This document shows positions 1 through 6,086 of a stretch of 10,922 nucleotides of DNA, in pieces. The notes beneath the pieces are model-generated. The model worked only from the letters and a program-made list of their open reading frames with translations. It searched no databases and had not been told where the DNA came from. Both the position numbers and the translations under genes were made by a program. How positions within the stretch are numbered: position 1 is the stretch's first letter; every line of letters begins with the position of its first letter. This stretch comes from SVTX01 sp045632305 (GTDB lineage: Bacteria > Bacillota > Clostridia > Oscillospirales > CAG-272), in assembly GCA_045632305.1 (NCBI GenBank), contig JAZQWL010000011.1, positions 1 to 10,922 on the forward strand, written 5' to 3'.

Positions 1-90
1 GAAACAACAAGCGCTGACGAAACAACAAGCGCTGACGAAACAACAAGCGCTGACGAAACAACAAGCGATGACGAAACAACAAGCGATGAA
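1..90 (+). repeat. 18-bp in-frame tandem repeat, five copies
   Basis: The unit GAAACAACAAGCGCTGAC occurs three times exactly (1-18, 19-36, 37-54). Two variants follow: 55-72 has A for C in the fifth codon, and 73-90 has the same change plus a final GAA. The period is a multiple of three, so copy number can change without breaking the frame; it would only lengthen the linker. The array continues off the left edge, so the true copy number is unknown. The variants lie at the downstream end and the identical copies upstream, which suggests recent expansion of the upstream part. Confidence 0.95.
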
Positions 91-879
91 CAAATCGGCA
101 ATGATATGATTGCGCAATTTATACTTGATTATGAAAAGCAGCTTTTGAATAGCGTCGGAAATAATTCCAAATATGATATTTCAATTAAAGCTGTTAATAA
201 AATTTTTTGCTCATTGAATTTAAACAAAGATGCCTCAGCAGATTTAATAATTGAAAGATATGATATGCATAACTCTTTTCCTGATGCGGAAATTAGGAAA
301 TCCGGTTATTCAAATTATATTTCAATTGCAGTCGACAGAAATAATTTTACCGAAGCAATGTACCAAAAATTGAATCAGATCACTGAAGAGGATTCTGAAG
401 TAAATTCTTTGGATTTTGTTTTAGATGAAACGTACGTAAAAGTATTTGTGCCGCGAATAGAGTATTATTCGGACAATGCTCTGGCGATTAATTTTGAAAA
501 AGCTAACGGGATTATTACGGACAGTTATAATGAAAGTTATATAATTAAGTCAAAACAGGAATATGATGAATATTTGAACACTCTTCTTGATAAAAACTCG
601 TCTTCTTATGTGCAAAGCGAGGTTAATGAGGCCAGAGAACTGTATGACGGCGCATTTTTCGAAGAAAATGCTTTGATCATTACGAAAATAATACATTGTC
701 CTTCCGGAGAAATAAAAACGTCGATTTATAACGTCTATGTATCTGATAATACGGCATACGTTGCTATTCAAAGAGACGTACCTACAGTATTATTGGATTA
801 TGTAAGCGAATATAATTATACTTTAATTGTTCCAAAGAACGATGTTATAAACGTGGATAATGTTATAACTTTAGATTGA
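1..879 (+). CDS. Probable surface protein with ETTSAD repeats and PrcB-like C-terminus (5' end missing)
   Basis: The reading frame is open from base 1, so the gene starts upstream of the window; the ATG at 106 is internal and has no ribosome site. The visible part begins with five six-residue repeats (ETTSAD x3, ETTSDD, ETTSDE), a hydrophilic Thr/Ser/Asp/Glu linker of the sort found between a lipoprotein anchor or signal peptide and a folded domain. About 260 residues follow. The last 80 or so (YDGAFFEENALIIT, then alternating strands with VAIQRDVP, ending LIVPKNDV) resemble the PrcB C-terminal fold seen in many clostridial lipoproteins, where a 'FF..ALI' strand and an 'I.R..P' strand recur. 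That family call comes from pattern memory and is moderate at best; the middle of the protein is not recognised. The gene ends in TGA and is followed by a strong terminator. Secretion is inferred, because the N-terminus is not visible. Confidence 0.75.
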   Translation, partial: ETTSADETTSADETTSADETTSDDETTSDEQIGNDMIAQFILDYEKQLLNSVGNNSKYDISIKAVNKIFCSLNLNKDASADLIIERYDMHNSFPDAEIRKSGYSNYISIAVDRNNFTEAMYQKLNQITEEDSEVNSLDFVLDETYVKVFVPRIEYYSDNALAINFEKANGIITDSYNESYIIKSKQEYDEYLNTLLDKNSSSYVQSEVNEARELYDGAFFEENALIITKIIHCPSGEIKTSIYNVYVSDNTAYVAIQRDVPTVLLDYVSEYNYTLIVPKNDVINVDNVITLD

Positions 880-890
880 TTTATGCATAT

Positions 891-916
891 AAAGCCCCGC
901 TTCGGCGGGGCTTTTT
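891..916 (+). terminator. Rho-independent terminator of the PrcB-like gene
   Basis: A 10-bp stem (AAAGCCCCGC / GCGGGGCTTT) with a TTCG tetraloop is followed by a short T run. It lies 12 bases after the TGA at 877-879, and a new promoter begins 20 bases further on, so the two surface-protein genes are separate transcription units. Confidence 0.93.
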
Positions 917-935
917 GTATGTCAAAAAAATATAT

Positions 936-963
936 TTGACAAATTTCTAAATTGTGCTAAAAT
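936..963 (+). promoter_or_regulatory. Sigma-A-type promoter for the HEH-repeat lipoprotein
   Basis: A consensus -35 TTGACA (936-941) is separated by 16 bp from TAAAAT (958-963), which carries an extended -10 TG at 955-956 (TGCTAAAAT). Transcription should start near 970, giving a leader of about 65 bases before the ATG at 1035. The same TGCTAAAAT element recurs in the NUDIX promoter at 2711-2719. Confidence 0.85.
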
Positions 964-1034
964 GAATATTGAACCTGAAAAAGATCTGTATGGTGTGATT
1001 TGCCGTGCAAAAAACAGTTTTAAGGAGAAAAATT

Positions 1035-1676
1035 ATGAAGAAGTTTTTACTCGTTTTTTCCGTAATTGCAATTATGCTCTCCGTTTTTACCGCATGTAAT
1101 TCTGACATGCACGAGCATACATTTGCAAGTGAATGGTCAACAGATGAAGATTATCACTGGCACGCTTGTACAGCCGCTGACGGTTGCACAGAGCAGGATT
1201 CTAAGGCAGCTCACGATTTTGAAGTCGTTGAGAAAGGCGATAAGCCCGTAAACAAGTGCAAGGTTTGCGGTTACACAAATGATAAGGTATCCACGGCCCC
1301 TGAGCATGAGCACGTTTTCGAGGATAAGTATTCCAGCAACGAAAACTTCCACTGGTATGCTTGTACAGTTGAAAACTGCTACGAGAAGGGTGAGAAGACT
1401 GAGCATGCATTCGGTAATCCCGAGGTTAAATACACAGACGGTAAGATTACGATCACTTCAGTTTGTGTTGACTGTGAATACAAGAAGGTAGAAGAACAGA
1501 ACGTTGATACCGAAATCAAGGACGAGATTTCTTGGGACCAGGCGTTTAAGAGCTTTGAGCCCGTAAACTATACGCTTGACGTTTACTTTGAGATGCTTGA
1601 CGGTTCCGCAACACAGCATAACCACTGCGAAGTAACTTCCAATAGCATTTTCTATTCGATCCCCGGTTACCATTAG
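1035..1676 (+). CDS. Lipoprotein with two HEH/HW..C repeats (fragment before the TAG)
   Basis: The start is ATG 1035, with AAGGAG at 1022-1027 seven bases upstream; the in-frame GTG at 1005 lacks such a site and would put residues before the signal peptide. The 213-residue product opens with a type II signal peptide (MKKFLLVFSVIAIMLSVFTAC), so Cys21 would be lipidated and the protein anchored outside the membrane. Two repeats of about 60 residues follow (roughly 26-83 and 91-150). Each has HEH.F, then HW.ACT, a further Cys, H.F and a closing CxxC (CKVCGY; CVDCEY). Such His/Cys-rich repeats are common in clostridial surface proteins; metal binding or disulphide bonding is plausible but not shown. 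A different domain starts at about residue 165 (SWDQAFKSF) and is cut off at the TAG. The truncated product may still be made and lipidated. Confidence 0.7.
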   Translation: MKKFLLVFSVIAIMLSVFTACNSDMHEHTFASEWSTDEDYHWHACTAADGCTEQDSKAAHDFEVVEKGDKPVNKCKVCGYTNDKVSTAPEHEHVFEDKYSSNENFHWYACTVENCYEKGEKTEHAFGNPEVKYTDGKITITSVCVDCEYKKVEEQNVDTEIKDEISWDQAFKSFEPVNYTLDVYFEMLDGSATQHNHCEVTSNSIFYSIPGYH

Positions 1677-1751
1677 TTTTATTCAATCAAAAACTCTGAC
1701 GGAAAGTGTGTAACATATCAGAAGTACGGTGATGACGAAACACCGTATACC

Positions 1752-2135
1752 TTGCTCAGCACTACAAGCGACATGTTTTTGATTAGAGGTAAGCAGGAAT
1801 CTATAATCAAGATTTCCTTTGAAGAAAACTTTGAAAAGTTTACATACGATGAAGCGACAGGAAGCTACGTTTGTGATGAAACGATTACCGCAAAGTATAT
1901 CGTTGGCGAGCATGAGATGGAATTTTTCTGCTATAATAATGTAGTTCAGATCACAGACGGTAAGATCAGCTATATTAGTGCTAACTATTATTTCGAGGAA
2001 TCAGAGCTTACTTACCAGAAGATGACTTTGATTTATTCAAATATTGACCTTACATCCGTTGAAATTCCTCAGTCTGTAATCAATAATGCTCTTGAGGATA
2101 AGAACCCCCCCCGAATATTACGAGGAAGAATTTGA
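1752..2135 (+). CDS. Downstream fragment of the broken lipoprotein gene
   Basis: The frame is open from 1677, directly after the TAG. The first start-like codon is TTG 1752, followed by ATG 1773. Neither has a recognisable ribosome site or promoter, so independent translation is unlikely. The encoded segment continues the beta-rich extracellular domain begun before the TAG (KISFEENFEKFTYDE, then 'GEHEMEFFCYN' and 'YFEESELTYQKM'). Many residues are acidic or aromatic, and the pattern resembles clostridial lipoprotein domains of unknown function. It ends early after the C8 tract with an out-of-frame basic tail (PPRILRGRI). It is best read as part of the 1035-2226 gene. Confidence 0.45.
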   Translation: MLSTTSDMFLIRGKQESIIKISFEENFEKFTYDEATGSYVCDETITAKYIVGEHEMEFFCYNNVVQITDGKISYISANYYFEESELTYQKMTLIYSNIDLTSVEIPQSVINNALEDKNPPRILRGRI

Positions 2136-2233
2136 TGATTCTTATAATGAGGGATACGAGGACAATCGCGGTGAATACGATGAAGGATACACCGAAGATG
2201 ATCCTTACGATAAGGATTACAATTGATAATTTC

Positions 2234-2263
2234 AAAAGCCCTGCGGATGCAGGGCTTTTATTC
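2234..2263 (+). terminator. Rho-independent terminator after the lipoprotein gene
   Basis: An 11-bp stem (AAAAGCCCTGC / GCAGGGCTTTT, 2234-2244 and 2249-2259) with a GGAT loop ends in a T-rich stretch. It sits eight bases after the ancestral TGA at 2224-2226, not near the frameshifted stop at 2133, which supports the longer gene as the original form. Confidence 0.92.
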
Positions 2264-2291
2264 TTTACTTTTTAAAAAAGTGTGTTATAAT
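2264..2291 (+). promoter_or_regulatory. Promoter for the effector-binding protein
   Basis: A perfect -10 TATAAT (2286-2291) lies 16 bp downstream of TTTACT (2264-2269; four of six matches to TTGACA). The expected start point near 2298 is only about eight bases before the ATG at 2306, so the transcript would be almost leaderless. Confidence 0.7.
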
Positions 2292-2305
2292 TAAATTGTA
2301 AATTA

Positions 2306-2686
2306 ATGAAAGCAAATGGTAAATTTATTATGAGATTTATTGGAATATCGAGAGTGTTTTCACTTAAAAATGAAGATCAATATAACACGATAGGTGCATT
2401 TTGGGACGAAATGGCGGAAAAGTACGGCCTTGAAAATCTTCGGGGATTGGGCTACAGGTGGGAACGCGGATTTATTTATTATGCAATTGGATTAAAGAAT
2501 GGCAATATTGACGGGGCGGATCTTACAATGGATCTTCCAGACGAAAATTGGTTAGTAGTCAGTGGTAAAACCGACAAGCTCAAGGAGATATACGATGAAA
2601 TTTACCGAGACGGAGCTTTGACTTATGAAATCGAAACGTTTGATCATAATGGTGAATGCTTAATAAGTTATTACCGCGAGGCGTAA
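2306..2686 (+). CDS. Stand-alone GyrI/AraC-type effector-binding domain protein
   Basis: The 126-residue product is the length of one GyrI-like / AraC effector-binding domain. It opens with IGISRVFSLKNE (about residues 12-23), followed by a helix with the characteristic FWDEMAEKYG (32-41). A 'GYRWERGFIYYAIGL' strand pair follows, and the end (IETFDHNGECLISYYREA) matches the usual 'E.Y...G......Y' close of such domains. These domains bind small, often hydrophobic ligands and are usually fused to a DNA-binding domain; none is present here, and neither neighbour supplies one. The ATG 2306 lacks an obvious ribosome site, as does the alternative ATG 2330; the near-leaderless transcript fits 2306. 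The NUDIX promoter begins four bases after the stop. Ligand and role are unknown. Confidence 0.72.
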   Translation: MKANGKFIMRFIGISRVFSLKNEDQYNTIGAFWDEMAEKYGLENLRGLGYRWERGFIYYAIGLKNGNIDGADLTMDLPDENWLVVSGKTDKLKEIYDEIYRDGALTYEIETFDHNGECLISYYREA

Positions 2687-2690
2687 AATA

Positions 2691-2719
2691 TTGACACTTC
2701 TTTGATTTTATGCTAAAAT
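2691..2719 (+). promoter_or_regulatory. Strong promoter for the leader ORF and NUDIX gene
   Basis: Consensus TTGACA (2691-2696), a 17-bp spacer, and TAAAAT (2714-2719) with TG at 2711-2712. The expected start point near 2726 leaves about 94 bases before the NUDIX ATG at 2820. This is among the best promoter matches in the window. Confidence 0.85.
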
Positions 2720-2731
2720 AAATATATAAAG

Positions 2732-2818
2732 ATGAACGGGAGCGACGATCTTGTGAAGAGAATAATGCTTTTTAATCTGATTTCGGACACACCCGATGAA
2801 GAATCCATGGAGGGTTGA
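2732..2818 (+). CDS. Possible 28-residue leader ORF ahead of the NUDIX gene
   Basis: ATG 2732 lies about 13 bases after the -10 hexamer and opens a 28-codon frame (MNGSDDLVKRIMLFNLISD..., then an acidic end) that stops at TGA 2816-2818, one base before the NUDIX ATG at 2820. The NUDIX ribosome site GGAGGG (2809-2814) lies inside the last codons, so ribosomes finishing this ORF would terminate on the next start codon, a layout typical of translational coupling. The ORF has no Shine-Dalgarno of its own and would depend on near-leaderless initiation. It resembles no family I know, and a chance ORF of this length is quite possible. Confidence 0.35.
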   Translation: MNGSDDLVKRIMLFNLISDTPDEESMEG

Positions 2819-2819
2819 T

Positions 2820-3317
2820 ATGGAAATTTGGGACGGATATTTAAGTGACGGCTCGCTTGCGGGAGTTGATCTTGTACGAGGTGAGCCGATACCCGATGGA
2901 TTGCTTCATCTGGTAAGTGAGGTTCTCGTCCGCCACACCGACGGCGATTATCTCCTTATACAGCGAGATGATAGAAAACCAAATTGGGGTGGATATTTTG
3001 AGGCGACTGCGGGTGGCTCTGCGGTAAAGGGCGAGGATGCGTATTCCTGCGCGTTGCGTGAGCTTTTCGAGGAAACGGGAATTAATCCGTTATCCTGCGA
3101 GGAAATAGGAATTTACGTTTCAAAATATACGATTTATCACAATTACTTGTGTATTACCGATTGTGATAAGGCGTCGATATCCTTACAAGAGGGTGAAACC
3201 GTTACGTATAAATGGGTAAATGAAGAAGAGTTTATTTCTTTTGTGAATTCCGATAATATGATCCCAACGCAAAAGCTTCATTATTCAAGTTATTTTGAAA
3301 AGATGGGGTATATATGA
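2820..3317 (+). CDS. NUDIX hydrolase
   Basis: The start is ATG 2820, with GGAGGG five bases upstream; the in-frame ATG 2796 has no ribosome site. The 165-residue protein carries a complete NUDIX box at residues 66-88 (G-x5-E-x7-REL-x-EE-x-GI; GSAVKGEDAYSCALRELFEETGI with all metal-binding Glu present). The enzyme should therefore bind Mg2+ and cleave a nucleoside-diphosphate-X or related pyrophosphate substrate. The N-terminus (MEIWDGYLSDGSLAGV, then VRGEPIPDGLLHLV) is typical of the NUDIX subgroup related to isopentenyl-diphosphate isomerase and E. coli YfcD, often annotated only as NUDIX hydrolase. The substrate cannot be read from the sequence. It has its own promoter and shares a convergent terminator with gpmI. 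Confidence 0.9.
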   Translation: MEIWDGYLSDGSLAGVDLVRGEPIPDGLLHLVSEVLVRHTDGDYLLIQRDDRKPNWGGYFEATAGGSAVKGEDAYSCALRELFEETGINPLSCEEIGIYVSKYTIYHNYLCITDCDKASISLQEGETVTYKWVNEEEFISFVNSDNMIPTQKLHYSSYFEKMGYI

Positions 3318-3327
3318 ATATAAAAAC

Positions 3328-3352
3328 AAGGCACTCGCTGGGCGAGTGCCTT
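3328..3352. terminator. Bidirectional terminator between the NUDIX gene and gpmI
   Basis: A perfect 11-bp stem (AAGGCACTCGC / GCGAGTGCCTT) with a 3-base loop lies between the convergent genes. T-rich tracts flank it on both strands (TTATATCTTT on plus; the complement of ATAAAAAC on minus), so it can end both transcripts. Confidence 0.9.
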
Positions 3353-3362
3353 ATATCTTTAA

Positions 3363-5027
3363 TTACTTGAGTTCAATTACGCCTTCATCCCACATTGCGG
3401 GTGCTTCGTAACCTAAAAGATTAACCATTGTAGCAGCAACTGCGGAAAGACCGAACTGACCGAGATCCTGCTTAACCGTGTAATGCTCCTTGGCATCTGT
3501 ATTATCGTAAATGATGCAGGGAACGGGATTGAGTGTATGGCTGGTCTTCGCCTTGAGCTTACCGTTCTTGTCTGCCTTGGGCTGACCTGTCTTCTTGTCC
3601 ATTTCAAACATTTCGTCAGCGTTACCGTGGTCAGCTGTGATAAGAGCAACACCGCCGAGCTTATCTACAACTGCGAGAATTCTGCCGAGCTGGATATCAA
3701 GTGCTTCAACAGAGCAACGAGTTGCGGCAAGACTGCCCGTATGACCGACCATATCGCCGTTAGGGAAGTTTACGCGGAGATACTTGTATTTGCCCGACTC
3801 GAGAGCTTCAATGAGCTTGTCGGTAATTTCTGCGCACTTCATCCAGGGCCTCTGTTCGAAAGGAACTACGTCGGAGAGAACCTCAACGTATGTTTCGTTT
3901 TCTTCGGAGAACTTTCCTGACTTATTACCGTTCCAGAAGTATGTTACGTGACCGTACTTCTGTGTTTCGGAAATTGCGTACTGAGAAACACCGGTATTTG
4001 CAAGATATTCGCCCATTGTATTTGTGATTTCGGGGGGAGAAACGAGGTACTTGGAGGGAATATGGAGGTCGCCGTCGTATTCGAGCATACCTGCATAAAC
4101 AACTTTGGGAACACGAACTCTGTCAAACTTATCGAATGCACCTTCGGGAGCATCAAATGTCTTGGAGATTTCGATAGAACGGTCGCCGCGGAAGTTGAAG
4201 AAAACTACGCTGTCGCCGTCGTTAATTGTACCAACGGGCTTGCCGTCTTCTGCAATAACAAAGGGAGGAAGATCCTGGTCGATAACCTTATATTCAGCTC
4301 TGTATGTTTCAACTGCTTCAGCAGCAGACGCAAACTGTCTGCCTTCACCGAGAACGTGAGTCTTCCAACCAAGCTCAACCATAGCCCAGTTAGCTTCATA
4401 TCTATCCATTGTGATCTTCATTCTACCGCCACCGGATGCAATCTTGATGCAGCACGTGTCATCGGAGAGGGAAGCTATGAACTGCTCAAAGGGATTGATG
4501 TATTCAAGCGCACTTGTTTCACCAACGTCACGACCGTCGATGAGAATGTGGATTCTTACGTTTGCGATGCCTTCTTCCTTTGCGCGTACGATCATTGCCT
4601 TGAGGTGATCGATATGAGAGTGAACGTTACCGTCGGAGAAAAGACCGAGGAAGTGAAGTGTAGAATTATTTGCCTTAACGTTGGAAATAACCTCGCACCA
4701 AGTGTTGGATGCAAACATCTTACCTGTCTCGATGGACTGTGTTACAAGCTTAGCACCCTGAGCGAAAACCTGACCTGCGCCGAGAGCATTGTGACCTACC
4801 TCGGAGTTACCCATATCGTCATCGGAGGGAAGACCAACCGCTGTACCGTGTGCCTTGAGAGAAAGCGTAGGATAAACGTGCATAAGCATGTCGAGGTTGG
4901 GAGTGAAGGATGTTGCAACGGCATTTGAAACCGTTTCGGGAGCAAGACCGATACCGTCCATAACAATTGTGAGGACAGGGCCCTTAACACCGTCAAAATT
5001 CTTTGCCTTATTTAAAACATTTGCCAT
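3363..5027 (-). CDS. gpmI: 2,3-bisphosphoglycerate-independent phosphoglycerate mutase (plant-type)
   Basis: Interconverts 3- and 2-phosphoglycerate in glycolysis and gluconeogenesis with two metal ions (usually Mn2+) through a phosphoserine intermediate. The start is ATG 5027, preceded ten bases upstream by GAAAGG on the minus strand; the upstream in-frame TTG at 5045 would overlap that site. The 554-residue product has the metal-binding MDG (Asp24), the catalytic serine in DMGNSEVGH (Ser75), HSHID (about 136-140), DGRDVGE (164-170), NFRGDRS, NGDMVGHTG (423-431), TADHGNAD (465-471) and SHTLNPVP (496-503). The context AHGTAVGLP..DDMGNSEVGHNALGAG..AQGAKLV is the version typical of plant and kinetoplastid enzymes and some bacteria, not the shorter Bacillus form (about 510 residues). 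The gene is monocistronic, with its own promoter. Confidence 0.96.
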   Translation of the reverse strand: MANVLNKAKNFDGVKGPVLTIVMDGIGLAPETVSNAVATSFTPNLDMLMHVYPTLSLKAHGTAVGLPSDDDMGNSEVGHNALGAGQVFAQGAKLVTQSIETGKMFASNTWCEVISNVKANNSTLHFLGLFSDGNVHSHIDHLKAMIVRAKEEGIANVRIHILIDGRDVGETSALEYINPFEQFIASLSDDTCCIKIASGGGRMKITMDRYEANWAMVELGWKTHVLGEGRQFASAAEAVETYRAEYKVIDQDLPPFVIAEDGKPVGTINDGDSVVFFNFRGDRSIEISKTFDAPEGAFDKFDRVRVPKVVYAGMLEYDGDLHIPSKYLVSPPEITNTMGEYLANTGVSQYAISETQKYGHVTYFWNGNKSGKFSEENETYVEVLSDVVPFEQRPWMKCAEITDKLIEALESGKYKYLRVNFPNGDMVGHTGSLAATRCSVEALDIQLGRILAVVDKLGGVALITADHGNADEMFEMDKKTGQPKADKNGKLKAKTSHTLNPVPCIIYDNTDAKEHYTVKQDLGQFGLSAVAATMVNLLGYEAPAMWDEGVIELK

Positions 5028-5064
5028 TTTGAATTTACCTTTCAAAAAAATTTCATACAGATAC

Positions 5065-5093
5065 AGTATAAACTATTTTGCGTGATTTTTCAA
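5065..5093 (-). promoter_or_regulatory. gpmI promoter (minus strand)
   Basis: Read on the minus strand, TTGAAA (complement of 5088-5093), a 17-bp spacer and TATACT (complement of 5065-5070). The expected start near 5058 gives a leader of about 30 bases before ATG 5027. Upstream lies an AT-rich stretch with two AAAATTTT blocks (5106-5113 and 5115-5122), a possible UP element or bent DNA shared with the divergent mrp promoter. Confidence 0.8.
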
Positions 5094-5143
5094 GAGCAAA
5101 CTATAAAAATTTTCAAAATTTTATGAAGATTTGATAAATTGAC

Positions 5144-5172
5144 TTGCATTTTTCAAATATAAGGTGTATAAT
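5144..5172 (+). promoter_or_regulatory. mrp promoter
   Basis: A perfect -10 TATAAT (5167-5172) with TTGCAT (5144-5149) 17 bp upstream; an overlapping TTGACT at 5139-5144 is closer to consensus but 22 bp away. The leader of about 65 bases to ATG 5243 is AT-rich, with no clear structured regulatory element. Confidence 0.78.
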
Positions 5173-5242
5173 AGTCAAGGTGTAAAAAATAATACTTTAA
5201 TATATTCAATTTTCGAGAGATATCTTGAAGAAAGGTTGTCAA

Positions 5243-6076
5243 ATGTCAAGTTCTTGTAATCACGATTGTTCAAGCTGCTCACAGAACTGCTCCTCCCGCA
5301 AGGGCGGCGTTGAAAAGGACGCAGCAAACCCTCATAGCAACGTAGGTCACATTATCGGTGTATGTTCCGGTAAGGGTGGCGTAGGTAAATCACTTGTAAC
5401 ATGTATGCTTGCCATCAGTATGGCAAGAAAGGGCTACAGAGTCGGTATTCTCGATGCCGACATAACAGGTCCCTCTATCCCCAAGGCATTCGGCTTAAAC
5501 GATCCTGTAGAAGGCGACGGCGAGGGCTCCATGATTCCTCCCACAACTTGCACAGGCATTCAGGTTTTGTCGGTAAATCTCATGCTCGACGATGAAACCG
5601 CGCCCGTTATCTGGCGTGGATCCCTTATTGCGAGTACAGTTCGTCAGTTCTGGAAGGATGCTATCTGGGACGTTGATTATCTCTTTATCGACTGTCCTCC
5701 CGGAACAGGTGACGTTCCGCTTACAGTTTTTCAGAGCATTCCGCTTGATGGCGTAGTAATCGTTTCCAGCCCTCAGGATCTTGTGTCTATGATCGTAAAG
5801 AAGGCGGCTAATATGGCGGATATGATGAACGTGCCGGTATTTGGTCTCGTTGAAAATATGAGCTACATCAAGTGTCCCGATTGCGGCAAGGAAATAAAGG
5901 TGTTCGGTGACAGTCACATTGAAGAAATCGCGGAAAAGTTTGGATATGATCTTCTCGCAAAGATCCCGATGGATCCCGAGGTTGCCTCTTACGTTGACAA
6001 GGGTTGGATCGAAACGATCAAGACAAACTATCTTGAAGAAGCGGCAAATATTATTGAAACAAAGTGCAATAAATAA
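5243..6076 (+). CDS. mrp: Mrp/NBP35-family iron-sulfur carrier P-loop ATPase
   Basis: A cytosolic MinD/ParA-type ATPase of the Mrp/ApbC/NBP35 group, whose members bind a labile 4Fe-4S cluster at a dimer interface and pass it to apo-proteins. The start is ATG 5243, with AAAGG seven bases upstream; the upstream TTG at 5225 would overlap that site. In the 277-residue product, the deviant Walker A is GKGGVGKS (43-50), switch I is DADITGPSIPK (71-81) and Walker B is DCPPGTGD (150-157). The cluster-binding CxxC is at 211-214 (KCPDCG). The N-terminus has four further Cys in C-x3-C-x2-C-x3-C (5, 9, 12, 16), a clostridial-style arrangement reminiscent of the extra N-terminal cluster site of eukaryotic Nbp35. 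It is divergent from gpmI and alone in its transcription unit. Confidence 0.93.
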   Translation: MSSSCNHDCSSCSQNCSSRKGGVEKDAANPHSNVGHIIGVCSGKGGVGKSLVTCMLAISMARKGYRVGILDADITGPSIPKAFGLNDPVEGDGEGSMIPPTTCTGIQVLSVNLMLDDETAPVIWRGSLIASTVRQFWKDAIWDVDYLFIDCPPGTGDVPLTVFQSIPLDGVVIVSSPQDLVSMIVKKAANMADMMNVPVFGLVENMSYIKCPDCGKEIKVFGDSHIEEIAEKFGYDLLAKIPMDPEVASYVDKGWIETIKTNYLEEAANIIETKCNK

Positions 6077-6086
6077 TCAAAAAATT

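Larger units (their letters stand above)
1035..2226 (+). pseudogene. HEH-repeat lipoprotein gene broken by an in-frame TAG and a C8 frameshift
   Basis: Reading from ATG 1035, one frame runs to 2104 with a single interruption, TAG at 1674-1676. The codons after it (TTT TAT TCA ATC AAA ...) continue the same frame for about 140 residues. At 2105-2112 a run of eight C moves the frame into an early stop at 2133-2135. With seven C the frame would continue into a Tyr- and acid-rich tail (starting EYYEEEFDDSYNEGY) and stop at TGA 2224-2226, eight bases before a strong terminator. Removing one C gives exactly 397 codons from 1035 to 2226, which supports a single ancestral gene. Promoter, ribosome site, lipobox and terminator are intact, so decay is recent, the gene is switchable, or the consensus sequence has errors. 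The frames on both sides are otherwise clean. Confidence 0.8.

Noticed and set aside
1..90. Short regular repeats at the left edge as a CRISPR array
   Set aside because: Units are contiguous with no spacers, 18 bp long, and encode an in-frame peptide repeat.
1005..1034. GTG 1005 as the lipoprotein start
   Set aside because: It would add ten residues before the signal peptide, and the AAGGAG at 1022-1027 is correctly spaced for ATG 1035.
1752..1773. Independent gene starting at TTG 1752 or ATG 1773
   Set aside because: No ribosome site or promoter; the frame continues that of the interrupted lipoprotein from 1677.
3948..4928. 326-codon open frame on the plus strand inside gpmI
   Set aside because: It is antisense to a gene with complete catalytic motifs. 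Its length follows from gpmI codon use, and there is no ribosome site, promoter or recognisable protein pattern.
5028..5045. TTG 5045 as the gpmI start
   Set aside because: ATG 5027 has the ribosome site; the TTG overlaps that site and adds residues outside the family pattern.
5218..5225. AGATATCT palindrome before mrp as an operator
   Set aside because: An eight-base AT-rich palindrome is expected by chance here, and no second copy was seen.
5495..5917. 140-codon minus-strand frame inside mrp
   Set aside because: Mirror of mrp coding sequence without initiation signals or a plausible protein.
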